DNA of 64,000 nt from Amblyomma americanum (lineage: Eukaryota; Arthropoda; Arachnida; Ixodida; Ixodidae). The translations under genes and the position numbers were made by a program. The notes under the pieces are model-generated. The model searched no databases. It saw only the letters and a list, made by a program, of their open reading frames with translations, and was not told the DNA's origin. The stretch is taken from NCBI RefSeq assembly GCF_052857255.1, contig NW_027526666.1, positions 62,001 to 126,000 of the forward strand, written 5' to 3'. Positions 49,524 to 62,351 of this stretch are shown here, one piece after another (positions within the stretch are counted from its first letter, which is position 1; every line of letters starts with the position of its first letter).

Positions 49524-52500
49524 ATGTATTCCGGCTCAAAACAACGGATACATCGTTTTAGATCGAAACTAACAAGATTCACAAGCATTGATTTTACAAG
49601 TCGTCGAAGAGAACGAGAGAAAGGTGTAAACTTTTTCTCTCAGAACTGCGCGAAAACTTGTATTCCGGCTCAAAACAAAGGGATACATTGTTTTAGATCA
49701 AAACAAGCAAAATTCAAGAGCATCGATTTTACAAGTCGTCGAAGAGTAGACGAGAGAAAGGCGTAAACTTTTTTCTCTAAAAACTTCGCGAAAACTTGTA
49801 TTCCGGCTGAATACAACGGGATACATCGTTTTAGACCGAAACTAGCAAGATTCACGAGCATCGATTTTACAAGTCGTCGAAGAGAATGAGAGAAAGGTGT
49901 AAACTTTTTCTCTAAGAACTGCGCGAAAACTTCTATTCCTGCTCAACACAACGGGATACATCGTTTTAGATCGAAACAAGCAAAATTCACGAGCATCGAT
50001 TTTACAAGTCGTCGAAGAGTAGACGAGAGAAAGGTGTAAACCATTACTCTCAGAACTGCGCGAAAACTTGTATTCCGGCTCAAAACAACGGGATACAACG
50101 TTTTAGATCGAAACTAGCAAGATTCACGGGCATCAATTTTACAAGTCGTCGAAGAGTAGACGAGAGAAAGGTGTAAAATTTTCTCTAAGAACTGCGCGAA
50201 AACTTGTATTCCTGCTCAACACAACGGGATACATCGTTTTAGATCGAAACAAGCAAAATTCACGAGCATCGATTTTACAAGTCGTCGAAGAGTGGACGAG
50301 AGAAAGGTGTAAATTTTTTCTCTCAGAACTGCGCGAAAACTTGTATTCCGGCTCAAAACAACGGGATACACCGTTTTAGATTGAAACTAGCAAGATTAAC
50401 GAGCATCGATTTTACAAGTCGTCGAAGAGTAGACGAGAGAAAGGTGTAAACTTTTTCTCTCAGATCGGTGCGAAAACTTGTATTCCGGCTCAAAACAACA
50501 GAATACATTGTTTTAGATCGAAACTAGCAAAATTCACGAGCATCGATTTTACATGTCGTCGAAGAGTAGTCGAGAGAAAGGTGTAAACTTTTTCTCTCAG
50601 AACTGCGCGACAACTTGTATCCGGCTCAAAACAACGGGATACATCGTTTTAGACCGAAACCAGCAAGATTCACAAGCATTGATTTTACAAGTCGTTGAAG
50701 AGTAGACGAGAGAAAGGTTTAAACTTTTTCTCTCAGAACTGCGCGAAAACTTGTATTCCGGCTCAAAACAACGGGATACAACGTTTTAGATCGAAACTAG
50801 CAAGATTCAGGAGCATCAATTTTACAAGTCGTCGAAGAGTAGACGAGAAAAAGGTGTAAATTTTTCTCTCAGAACTGCGCGAAAACATGTATTCCGGCTC
50901 AAAACAACGGATACATCGTTTTAGATCGAAACTAGCAAGATTCACAAGCATCGATTTTACAAGTCGTCGAAGAGAACGAGAGAAAGGTGTAAACTTTTTC
51001 TCTCAGAACTGCGCGAAAACTTGTATTCCGGCTCAAAACAACGGGATACATTGTTTTAGATCAAAACAAGCAAAATTCACGAGCATCGATTTTACAAGTC
51101 GTCGAAGAGTAGACGAGAGAAAGGTGTAAACTTTTTTCTCTAAAAACTGCGCGAAAACTTGTATTCCGGCTCAAAACAACGGGATACATCGTTTTAGACC
51201 GAAACTAGCAAGATTCACGAGCATCGATTTTACAAGTCGTTGAAGTGTAGACGAGAGAAAGGTGTAAAATTTTCTCTCAGAACTGCGCGAAAACTTGTAT
51301 TCCGGCTCAAAACAACGGGATACATCGTTTTAGATCGAAAATAGCAAGATTCAGGAGCATCGATTTTACAAGTCGTCGAAGATTAGACGAGAAAAAGGTG
51401 TAAATTTTTCTCTCAGAACTGCGTGAAAACCTGTATTCCGGCTCAAAACAACGGATACATCGTTTTAGATCGAAACTAGCAAGATTCAGGAGCATCGATT
51501 TTACAAGTCGTCGAAGAGTAGACGAGAAAAAGGTGTAAATTTTTCTCTCAGAACTGCGCGAAAACATGTATTCCGGCTCAAAACAACGGATACAACGTTT
51601 TAGATCGAAACTAGCAAGATTCAGGAGCATCGATTTTACAAGTCGTCGAAGAGTAGACGAGAAAAAGGTGTAAATGTTTCTCTCAGAACTGCGCGAAAAC
51701 ATGTATTCCGGCTCAAAACAACGGATACAACGTTTTAGATCGAAACTAGCAAGATTCACAAGCATCGATTTTACAAGTCGTCGAAGAGAACGAGAGAAAG
51801 GTGTAAACTTTTTCTCTCAGAACTGCGCGAAAACTTGTATTCCGGCTCAAAACAACGGGATACATTGTTTTAGATCAAAACAAGCAAAATTCACGAGCAT
51901 CGATTTTACAAGTCGTCGAAGAGTAGACGAGAGAAAGGTGGAAACTTTTTCTCTCAGAACTGCGCGAAAACTTGTAATCCGGCTCAAAACCACGGGATAC
52001 ATCATTTTAGATCGAAACTAGCAAGATTCACGAGCATCGATTTTACAAGTCGTCGAAGAGTAGACGAGAGAAAGGTGGAAACCTTTTCTCTCAGAATTGC
52101 GCGAAAACTTGTATTCCGGCTCAGAACAACGGAATACAATGTTTTAGATCGAAACTAGCAAGATTCAGGAGCATCGATTTTTCAAGTCGTCGAAGAGTAG
52201 ACGAAAAAAAGGTGTAAATTTTTCTCTCAGAACTGCGCGAAAACATGTATTCCGGCTCAAAACAACGGATACATCGTTTTAGATCGAAACTAGCAAGATT
52301 CACAAGCATCGATTTTACAAGTCGTCGAAGAGTAGACGAGAGAAAGGTGGAAACCTTTTCTCTCAGAATTGCGCGAAAACTTGTATTCCGGCTCAGAACA
52401 ACGGAATACAATGTTTTAGATCGAAACTAGCAAGATTCAGGAGCATCGATTTTTCAAGTCGTCGAAGAGTAGACGAAAAAAAGGTGTAAATTTTTCTCTC

Positions 52501-53063
52501 AGAACTGCGCGAAAACTTGTATTCCGGCTCAAAACAACGAGATACATTGTTTTAGATCAAAACAAGCAAAATTCACGAGCATCGATTTTACAAGTCGTCG
52601 AAGAGTAGACGAGAGAAAGGTGGAAACTTTTTCTCTCAGAACTGCGCGAAAACTTGTAATCCGGCTCAAAACCACGGGATACATCATTTTAGATCGAAAC
52701 TAGCAAGATTCACGAGCATCGATTTTACAAGTCGTCGACGAGTAGACGAGAGAAAGGTGGAAACTTTTTCTCTCAGAACTGCGCGAAAACTTGTAATCCG
52801 GCTCAAAACAACGCGATACATCGTTTTAGAACGAAACTAGCAAGATTCTCGAGCATCGATTTTACAAGTCGCCGAAGAGTAGACGAGAGAAAGGTGGAAA
52901 CTTTTTCTCTCAGAACTGCGCGAAAACTTGTATTCCGGCACAAAACAACAGGATACATTGTTTTAGATCGAAACAAGCAAGATTCACGTGCATCGATTTT
53001 ACAAGTCGTTGAAGAGTAGACGAGAAAAAGGTGTAAATTTTTCTCTCAGAACTGCGCGAAAAC
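49524..53063. repeat. 3540-bp HOR, second unit of the series (26 monomers)
   Basis: The unit matches 46.5-47.7 kb at offset 3005 to about 50.75 kb. It then follows 10.45-12.9 kb at offset 40315, rising to 40453 after an extra local exchange: the 52054-52325 dimer is partly repeated from 52326. It shares GACAACTTGTATCCGG (about 50608) with 10.29 and 13.43 kb. G-type monomers appear from about 51.9 kb. It holds the three 135-bp monomers at 51.35-51.77 kb. Confidence 0.85.
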
Positions 53064-53825
53064 ATGTATTCCGGCTCAAAACAACGGATACATCGTTTTA
53101 GATCGAAACTAACAAGATTCACAAGCATTGATTTTACAAGTCGTCGAAGAGAACGAGAGAAAGGTGTAAACTTTTTCTCTCAGAACGGCGCGAAAACTTG
53201 TATTCCGGCTCAAAACAACGGGATACATTGTTTTAGATCAAAACAAGCAAAATTCAAGAGCATCGATTTTACAAGTCGTCGAAGAGTAGACGAGAGAAAG
53301 GCGTAAACTTTTTTCTCTAAAAACTTCGCGAAAACTTGTATTCCGGCTCAAAACAACGGGATACATCGTTTTAGACCGAAACTAGCAAGATTCACGAGCA
53401 TCGATTTTACAAGTCGCCGAAGAGAATGAGAGAAAGGTGTAAACTTTTTCTCTAAGAACTGCGCGAAAACTTCTATTCCTGCTCAACACAACGGGATACA
53501 TCGTTTTAGATCGAAAGAAGCAAAATTCACGAGCATCGATTTTACAAGTCGTCGAAGAGTAGACGAGAGAAAGGTGTAAACCATTACTCTCAGAACTGCG
53601 CGAAAACTTGTATTCCGGCTCAAAACAACGGGATACAACGTTTTAGATCGAAACTAGCAAGATTCACGGGCATCAATTTTACAAGTCGTCGAAGAGTAGA
53701 CGAGAGAAAGGTGTAAAATTTTCTCTAAGAACTGCGCGAAAACTTGTATTCCTGCTCAACACAACGGGATACATCGTTTTAGATCGAAACAAGCAAAATT
53801 CACGAGCATCGATTTTACAAGTCGT
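53064..53825. repeat. Start of the third unit of the series (3818 bp in all)
   Basis: It repeats the start of the previous unit in order: ACTAACAAG, CAAGAGCATCG, CTTCGCGAAAAC, TTCTATTCCTGCTC, CCATTACTC, CACGGGCATC. Private changes are AGAACGGCGCG near 53183 and GAAAGAAGC near 53514. The full unit runs to the next anchor at 56882 and includes the trimer block and the embedded segment listed next. Confidence 0.83.
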
Positions 53826-55598
53826 CGAAGAGTGGACGAGAGAAAGGTGTAAACTTTTTCTCTCAGAACTGCGCGAAAACTTGTATTCCGGCTCAAAACA
53901 ACGGGATACATCGTTTTAGATTGAAACTAGCAAGATTAACGAGCATCGATTTTACAAGTCGTCGAAGAGTAGACGAGAGAAAGGTTTAAACTTTTTCTCT
54001 CAGAACTGCGCGAAAACTTGTATTCCGGCTCAAAACAACAGGATACAACGTTTTAGATCGAAACTAGCAAGATTCAGGAGCATCGATTTTACAAGTCGTC
54101 GAAGAGTAGAGGAGAAAAAGGTGTAAATTTTTCTCTCAGAACTGCGCGAAAACATGTATTCCGGCTCAAAACAACGGATACATCGTTTTAGATCGAAACT
54201 AGCAAGATTCACAAGCATCGATTTTACAAGTCGTCGAAGAGTGGACGAGAGAAAGGTGTAAACTTTTTCTCTCAGAACTGCGCGAAAACTTGTATTCCGG
54301 CTCAAAACAACGGGATAAATCGTTTTAGATCGAAACTAGCAAGATTAACGAGCATCGATTTTACAAGTCGTCGAAGAGTAGACGAGAGAAAGGTGTAAAC
54401 TTTTTCTCTCAGAACTGCGCGAAAACTTGTATTCCGGCTCAAAACAACAGGATACAACGTTTTAGATCGAAACTAGCAAGATTCAGGAGCATCGATTTTA
54501 CAAGTCGTCGAAGAGTAGAGGAGAAAAAGGTGTAAATTTTTCTCTCAGAACTGCGCGAAAACATGTATTCCGGCTCAAAACAACGGATACATCGTTTTAG
54601 ATCGAAACTAGCAAGATTCACAAGCATCGATTTTACAAGTCGTCGAAGAGTGGACGAGAGAAAGGTGTAAACTTTTTCTCTCAGAACTGCGCGAAAACTT
54701 GTATTCCGGCTCAAAACAACGGGATAAATCGTTTTAGATCGAAACTAGCAAGATTAACGAGCATCGATTTTACAAGTCGTCGAAGAGTAGACGAGAGAAA
54801 GGTTTAAACTTTTTCTCTCAGAACTGCGCGAAAACTTGTATTCCGGCTCAAAACAACAGGATACAACGTTTTAGATCGAAACTAGCAAGATTCAGGAGCA
54901 TCGATTTTACAAGTCGTCGAAGAGTAGAGGAGAAAAAGGTGTAAATTTTTCTCTCAGAACTGCGCGAAAACATGTATTCCGGCTCAAAACAACGGATACA
55001 TCGTTTTAGATCGAAACTAGCAAGATTCACAAGCATCGATTTTACAAGTCGTCGAAGAGTGGACGAGAGAAAGGTGTAAACTTTTTCTCTCAGAACTGCG
55101 CGAAAACTTGTATTCCGGCTCAAAACAACGGGATACATCGTTTTAGATTGAAACTAGCAAGATTAACGAGCATCGATTTTACAAGTCGTCGAAGAGTAGA
55201 CGAGAGAAAGGTTTAAACTTTTTCTCTCAGAACTGCGCGAAAACTTGTATTCCGGCTCAAAACAACAGGATACAACGTTTTAGATCGAAACTAGCAAGAT
55301 TCAGGAGCATCGATTTTACAAGTCGTCGAAGAGTAGAGGAAAAAAAGGTGTAAATTTTTCTCTCAGAACTGCGCGAAAACATGTATTCCGGCTCAAAACA
55401 ACGGATACATCGTTTTAGATCGAAACAAGCAAAATTCACGAGCATCGATTTTACAAGTCGTCGAAGAGTGGACGAGAGAAAGGTGTAAACTTTTTCTCTC
55501 AGAACTGCGCGAAAACTTGTATTCCGGCTCAAAACAACGGGATAAATCGTTTTAGATCGAAACTAGCAAGATTAACGAGCATCGATTTTACAAGTCGT
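53826..55598. repeat. 409-bp trimer HOR, four copies plus one monomer
   Basis: CGAAGAGTGGACG starts at 53826, 54235, 54644, 55053 and 55462, exactly 409 bp apart. Each trimer is a GTGGACGAG / TTAACGAGC monomer, an ACAGGATACAACG / CAGGAGC monomer and a GAGGAG / GAAAACATG / AACGGATAC monomer. Copies 1 and 4 share GATACATCG with TTAGATTG, while copies 2, 3 and the partial copy 5 have GATAAATCG. Copy 4 ends with a donor-like GAAACAAGCAAAATTC patch (about 55423). Confidence 0.92.
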
Positions 55599-56689
55599 CG
55601 AAGAGTAGACGAGAGAAAGGTGTAAACTTTTTCTCTCAGATCGGTGCGAAAACTTGTATTCCGGCTCAAAACAACAGAATACATTGTTTTAGATCGAAAC
55701 TAGCAAAATTCACGAGCATCGATTTTACAAGTCGTCGAAGAGTAGTCGAGAGAAAGGTGTAAACTTTTTCTCTCAGAACTGCGCGACAACTTGTATTCCG
55801 GCTCAAAACAACGGGATACATCGTTTTAGACCGAAACCAGCAAGGTTCACAAGCATTGATTTTACAAGTCGTCGAAGAGTAGACGAGAGAAAGGTTTAAA
55901 CTTTTTCTCTCAGAACTGCGCGAAAACTTGTATTCCGGCTCAAAACAACGGGATACAATGTTTTAGATCGAAACTAGCAAGATTCAGGAGCATCGATTTT
56001 ACAAGTCGTCGAAGAGTAGATGAGAAAAAGGTGTAAATTTTTCTCTCAGAACTGCGCGAAAACATGTATTCCGGCTCAAAACAACGGATACATCGTTTTA
56101 GATCGAAACTAGCAAGATTCACAAGCATCGATTTTACAAGTCGTCGAAGAGAACGAGAGAAAGGTGTAAACTTTTTCTCTCAGAACTGCGCGAAAACTTG
56201 TATTCCGGCTCAAAACAACGGGATACATTGTTTTAGATCAAAACAAGCAAAATTCATGAGCATCGATTTTACAAGTCGTCGAAGAGTAGACGAGAGAAAG
56301 GTGGAAACTTTTTCTCTCAGAACTGCGCGAAAACTTGTAATCCGGCTCAAAACCACGGGATACATCATTTTAGATCGAAACTAGCAAGATTCACGAGCAT
56401 CGATTTTACAAGTCGTCGAAGAGTAGACGAGAGAAAGGTGGAAACTTTTTCCCTCAGAATTGCGCGAAAACTTGTATTCCGGCTCAGAACAACGGGATAC
56501 ATCGTTTTAGATCGAAACTAGCAAGATTCTCGAGCATCGATTTTACAAGTCGTCGAAGAGTAGACGAGAGAAAGGTGGAAACTTTTTCTCTCATAACTGC
56601 GCGAAAACTTGTATTCCGGCTCAAAACAACGGGATACATCGTTTTACATCGAAACTAGCAAGATTCACGAGCATCGATTTTACAAGTCG
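55599..56689. repeat. Segment of 4.1-kb-HOR type embedded in the T-type region
   Basis: From CAGATCGGTGCG at 55637 the sequence follows the first 1.05 kb of the 4.1-kb HOR (20496 onward, offset about 35141), through GCAAGGTTCAC, TTGTAATCCGG with a CATCATTTTAG monomer and TTTTACATCG. It leaves it at 56690 (AAGTCGCCG) for the series monomers known from 12.4 and 52.87 kb. GGGATACATCG at about 56629 agrees with B and D rather than A and C. Confidence 0.84.
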
Positions 56690-57958
56690 CCGAAGAGTAG
56701 ACGAGAGAAAGGTGGAAACTTTTTCTCTCAGAACTGCGCGAAAACTTGTATTCCGGCACAAAACAACGGGATACATTGTTTTAGATCGAAACAAGCAAGA
56801 TTCACGTGCATCGATTTTACAAGTCGTTGAAGAGTAGACGAGAAAAAGGTGTAAATTTTTCTCTCAGAACTGCGCGAAAACATGCATTCCGGCTCAAAAC
56901 AACGGATACATCGTTTTAGATCGAAACTAACAAGATTCACAAGCATTGATTTTACAAGTCGTCGAAGAGAACGAGAGAAAGGTGTAAACTTTTTCTCTCA
57001 GAACTGCGCGAAAACTTGTATTCCGGCTCAAAACAACGGGATACATTGTTTTAGATCAAAACAAGCAAAATTCAAGAGCATCGATTTTACAAGTCGTCGA
57101 AGAGTAGACGAGAGGAAGGCGTAAACTTTTTTCTCTAAAAACTTCGCGAAAACTTGTATTCCGGCTCAAAACAACGGGATACATCGTTTTAGACCGAAAC
57201 TAGCAAGATTCACGAGCATCGATTTTACAAGTCGCCCAAGAGAATGAGAGAAAGGTGTAAACTTTTTCTCTAAGAACTGCGCGAAAACTTCTATTCCTGC
57301 TCAACACAACGGGATACATCGTTTTAGATCGAAACAAGCAAAATTCACGAGCATCGATTTTACAAGTCGTCGAAGAGTAGACGAGAGAAAGGTGTAAACC
57401 ATTACTCTCAGAACTGCGCGAAAACTTGTATTCCGGCTCAAAACAACGGGATACAACGTTTTAGATCGAAACTAGCAAGATTCACGGGCATCAATTTTAC
57501 AAGTCGTCGAAGAGTAGACGAGAGAAAGGTGTAAAATTTTCTCTAAGAACTGCGCGAAAACTTGTATTCCTGCTCAACACAACGGGATACATCGTTTTAG
57601 ATCGAAACAAGCAAAATTCACGAGCATCGATTTTACAAGTCGTCGAAGAGTGGACGAGAGAAAGGTGTAAACTTTTTCTCTCAGAACTGCGCGAAAACTT
57701 GTATTCCGGCTCAAAACAACGGGATACATCGTTTTAGATTGAAACTAGCAAGATTAACGAGCATCGATTTTACAAGTCGTCGAAGAGTAGACGAGAGAAA
57801 GGTGTAAACTTTTTCTCTCAGATCGGTGCGAAAACTTGTATTCCGGCTCAAAACAACGGGATACATCGTTTTAGATCGAAACAAGCAAAATTCACGAGCA
57901 TCGATTTTACAAGTCGTCGAAGAGTGGACGAGAGAAAGGTGTAAACTTTTTCTCTCAG
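56690..57958. repeat. Fourth unit of the ACTAACAAG series, start
   Basis: From the GGCACAAAAC monomer it runs through GAAAACATGCATTCC (56879), ACTAACAAG (56928), TTCTATTCCTGCTC (about 57289), CCATTACTC (about 57399), CACGGGCATC (about 57483) and GTGGACGAG. CAGATCGGTGCG recurs at 57819 and 58093, 274 bp apart, so a GAAACAAGC / GTGGACGAG dimer was duplicated locally at about 57.60-58.09 kb. Confidence 0.82.
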
Positions 57959-60284
57959 AACTGCGCGAAAACTTGTATTCCGGCTCAAAACAACGGGATA
58001 CATCGTTTTAGATTGAAACTAGCAAGATTAACGAGCATCGATTTTACAAGTCGTCGAAGAGTAGACGAGAGAAAGGTGTAAACTTTTTCTCTCAGATCGG
58101 TGCGAAAACTTGTATTCCGGCTCAAAACAACGGGGTACATCGTTTTAGACCGAAACCAGCAAGATTCACAAGCATTGATTTTACAAGTCGTCGAAGAGTA
58201 GACGAGAGAAAGGTTTAAACTTTTTCTCTCAGAACTGCGCGAAAACTTGTATTCCGGCTCAAAACAACAGGATACAACGTTTTAGATCGAAACTAGCAAG
58301 ATTCAGGAGCATCGATTTTACAAGTCGTCGAAGAGTAGAGGAGAAAAAGGTGTAAATTTTTCTCTCAGAACTGCGCGAAAACATGTATTCCGGCTCAAAA
58401 CAACGGATACATCGTTTTAGATCGAAACTAGCAAGATTCACAAGCATCGATTTTACAAGTCGTCGAAGAGAACGAGAGAAAGGTGTAAACTTTTTCTCTC
58501 AGATCGGTGCGAAAACTTGTATTCCGGCTCAAAACAACAGAATACATTGTTTTAGATCGAAACTAGCAAAATTCACGAGCATCGATTTTACAAGTCGTCG
58601 AAGAGTAGTCGAGAGAAAGGTGTAAACTTTTTCTCTCAGAACTGCGCGACAACTTGTATTCCGGCTCAAAACAACGGGATACATCGTTTTAGACCGAAAC
58701 CAGCAAGGTTCACAAGCATTGATTTTACAAGTCGTCGAAGAGTAGACGAGAGAAAGGTTTAAACTTTTTCTCTCAGAACTGCGCGAAAACTTGTATTCCG
58801 GCTCAAAACAACGGGATACAATGTTTTAGATCGAAACTAGCAAGATTCAGGAGCATCGATTTTACAAGTCGTCGAAGAGTAGATGAGAAAAAGGTGTAAA
58901 TTTTTCTCTCAGAACTGCGCGAAAACATGTATTAGGGCTCAAAACAACGGATACATCGTTTTAGATCGAAACTAGCAAGATTCACAAGCATCGATTTTAC
59001 AAGTCGTCGAAGAGAACGAGAGAAAGGTGTAAACTTTTTCTCTCAGAACTGCGCGAAAACTTGTATTCCGGCTCAAAACAACGGGATACATTGTTTTAGA
59101 TCAAAACAAGCAAAATTCACGAGCATCGATTTTACAAGTCGTCGAAGAGTAGGCGAGAGAAAGGTGGAAACTTTTTCTCTCAGAACTGCGCGAAAACTTG
59201 TAATCCGGCTCAAAACCACGGGATACATCATTTTAGATCGAAACTAGCAAGATTCACGAGCATCGATTTTACAAGTCGTCGAAGAGTAGACGAGAGAAAG
59301 GTGGAAACTTTTTCCCTCAGAATTGCGCGAAAACTTGTATTCCGGCTCAGAACAACGGGATACATCGTTTTAGATCGAAACTAGCAAGATTCTCGAGCAT
59401 CGATTTTACAAGTCGTCGAAGAGTAGACGAGAGAAAGGTGGAAACTTTTTCTCTCATAACTGCGCGAAAACTTGTATTCCGGCTCAAAACAACGGGATAC
59501 ATCGTTTTACATCGAAACTAGCAAGATTCACGAGCATCGATTTTACAAGTCGTCGAAGTGTAGACGAGAGAAAGGTGGCAACTTTTTTCTCACAGAACTG
59601 CGCGAAAACTTGTATTCCATCTCAAAACAACGGGATACATCGTTTTAGATCGAAACTAGCAAGATTCTCGAGCATCGATTTTACAAGTCGTCGAACAATA
59701 TACGAGAGAAAGGTGGAAACTTTTTCTCTCAGAACTGCGCGAAAACTTGTATTCCGGCTCAAAACAACGGGATACATCGTTTTAGATCGAAACTAGCAAG
59801 ATTCACGAGCATCGATTTTACAAGTCGTCGAAGTGTAGACGAGAGAAAGGTGGAAACTTTTTTCTCTCAGAACTGCGCGAAAACTTGTATTCCGGCTCAG
59901 AACAACGGGATATATTGTTTTAGATCGAAACTAGCAAGATTCACGAGCATCGATTTTGCAAGTCGTCGAAGAATAGACGAGAGAAAGGTGGAAACTTTTT
60001 CTCTCAGAACTGCGCGAAAACTTGTATTCCGGCTCAAAACAACGGCGGGATACATCGTTTTAGATCGAAACTAGCAAGATTCTCGAGCATCGATTTTAAA
60101 AGTCGTCGAAGAGTAGAAGAGAGAAAGGTGGAAACTTTTTCTCTCAGAACTGCGCGAAAACTTGTATTCCGGCTCAAAACAACGGGATACATCGTTTTAG
60201 ATCGAAACTAGCAAGATTCTCGAGCATCGATTTTACAAGTCGTCGAAGAGTAGACGAGAGAAAGGTGGAAACTTTATCTCTCAT
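57959..60284. repeat. 2326-bp HOR, copy a (17 monomers)
   Basis: It matches from 60285 onward at offset 2326 bp, rising to 2463 after about 58500, where one 137-bp monomer with GATAAATCG present in copy b (near 60840-60970) is lacking. It runs from T-type into G-type monomers at about 59.16 kb, with ATTCCATCTCAAAAC, a private TCGAACAATATACG (about 59693) and AACGGCGGGATAC. A private TATTAGGGCTC (about 58930) replaces TATTCCGGCTC. Confidence 0.86.
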
Positions 60285-62224
60285 AACTGCGCGAAAACTT
60301 GTATTCCGGCTCAAAACAACGGGATACATCGTTTTAGATTGAAACTAGCAAGATTAACGAGCATCGATTTTACAAGTCGTCGAAGAGTAGACGAGAGAAA
60401 GGTGTAAACTTTTTCTCTCAGATCGGTGCGAAAACTTGTATTCCGGCTCAAAACAATGGGGTACATCGTTTTAGACCGAAACCAGCAAGATTCACAAGCA
60501 TTGATTTTACAAGTCGTCGAAGAGTAGACGAGAGAAAGGTTTAAACTTTTTCTCTCAGAACTGCGCGAAAACTTGTATTCCGGCTCAAAACAACAGGATA
60601 CAACGTTTTAGATCGAAACTAGCAAGATTCAGGAGCATCGATTTTACAAGTCGTCGAAGAGTAGAGGAGAAAAAGGTGTAAATTTTTCTCTCAGAACTGC
60701 GCGAAAACATGTATTCCGGCTCAAAACAACGGATACATCGTTTTAGATCGAAACTAGCAAGATTCACAAGCATCGATTTTACAAGTCGTCGAAGAGAACG
60801 AGAGAAAGGTGTAAACTTTTTCTCTCAGAACTGCGCGAAAACTTGTATTCCGGCTCAAAACAACGGGATAAATCGTTTTAGATCGAAACTAGCAAGATTA
60901 ACGAGCATCGATTTTACAAGTCGTCGAAGAGTAGACGAGAGAAAGGTGTAAACTTTTTCTCTCAGATCGGTGCGAAAACTTGTATTCCGGCTCAAAACAA
61001 CAGAATACATTGTTTTAGATCGAAACTAGCAAAATTCACGAGCATCGATTTTACAAGTCGTCGAAGAGTAGTCGAGAGAAAGGTGTAAACTTTTTCTCTC
61101 AGAACTGCGCGACAACTTGTATTCCGGCTCAAAACAACGGGATACATCGTTTTAGACCGAAACCAGCAAGGTTCACAAGCATTGATTTTACAAGTCGTCG
61201 AAGAGTAGACGAGAGAAAGGTTTAAACTTTTTCTCTCAGAACTGCGCGAAAACTTGTATTCCGGCTCAAAACAACGGGATACAATGTTTTAGATCGAAAC
61301 TAGCAAGATTCAGGAGCATCGATTTTACAAGTCGTCGAAGAGTAGATGAGAAAAAGGTGTAAATTTTTCTCTCAGAACTGCGCGAAATCATGTATTCCGG
61401 CTCAAAACAACGGATACATCGTTTTAGATCGAAACTAGCAAGATTCACAAGCATCGATTTTACAAGTCGTCGAAGAGAACGAGAGAAAGGTGTAAACTTT
61501 TTCTCTCAGAACTGCGCGAAAACTTGTATTCCGGCTCAAAACAACGGGATACATTGTTTTAGATCAAAACAAGCAAAATTCACGAGCATCGATTTTACAA
61601 GTCGTCGAAGAGTAGACGAGAGAAAGGTGGAAACTTTTTCTCTCAGAACTGCGCGAAAACTTGTAATCCGGCTCAAAACCACGGGATACATCATTTTAGA
61701 TCGAAACTAGCAAGATTCACGAGCATCGATTTTACAAGTCGTCGAAGAGTAGACGAGAGAAAGGTGGAAACTTTTTCCCTCAGAATTGCGCGAAAACTTG
61801 TATTCCGGCTCAGAACAACGGGATACATCGTTTTAGATCGAAACTAGCAAGATTCTCGAGCATCGATTTTACAAGTCGTCGAAGAGTAGACGAGAGAAAG
61901 GTGGAAACTTTTTCTCTCATAACTGCGCGAAAACTTGTATTCCGGCTCAAAACAACGGGATACATCGTTTTACATCGAAACTAGCAAGATTCACGAGCAT
62001 CGATTTTACAAGTCGTCGAAGTGTAGACGAGAGAAAGGTGGCAACTTTTTTCTCACAGAACTGCGCGAAAACTTGTATTCCATCTCAAAACAACGGGATA
62101 CATCGTTTTAGATCGAAACTAGCAAGATTCTCGAGCATCGATTTTACAAGTCGTCGAACAATAGACGAGAGAAAGGTGGAAACTTTTTCTCTCAGAACTG
62201 CGCGAAAACTTGTATTCCGGCTCA
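60285..62224. repeat. 2326-bp HOR, copy b (truncated on the right)
   Basis: This is the tandem copy of the preceding unit, with the extra monomer noted there. Private changes include AACAATGGGG near 60455 and GCGAAATCATG near 61384. The match ends at 62225, where CAGAACAACGGGATATATTG appears two monomers early, so two monomers have been dropped by a local exchange. Confidence 0.85.
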
Positions 62225-62351
62225 GAACAACGGGATATATTGTTTTAGATCGAAACTAGCAAGATTCACGAGCATCGATTTTGCAAGTCGTCGAAGAATA
62301 GACGAGAGAAAGGTGGAAACTTTTTCTCTCAGAACTGCGCGAAAACTTGTA
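62225..62351. repeat. G-type junction monomer
   Basis: One G-type monomer (GATATATTG, TTTTGCAAGTCG, AGAATAGACG) known from 18.35, 26.02, 28.88, 33.0 and 36.43 kb links copy b of the 2326-bp HOR to the next block. Confidence 0.8.
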
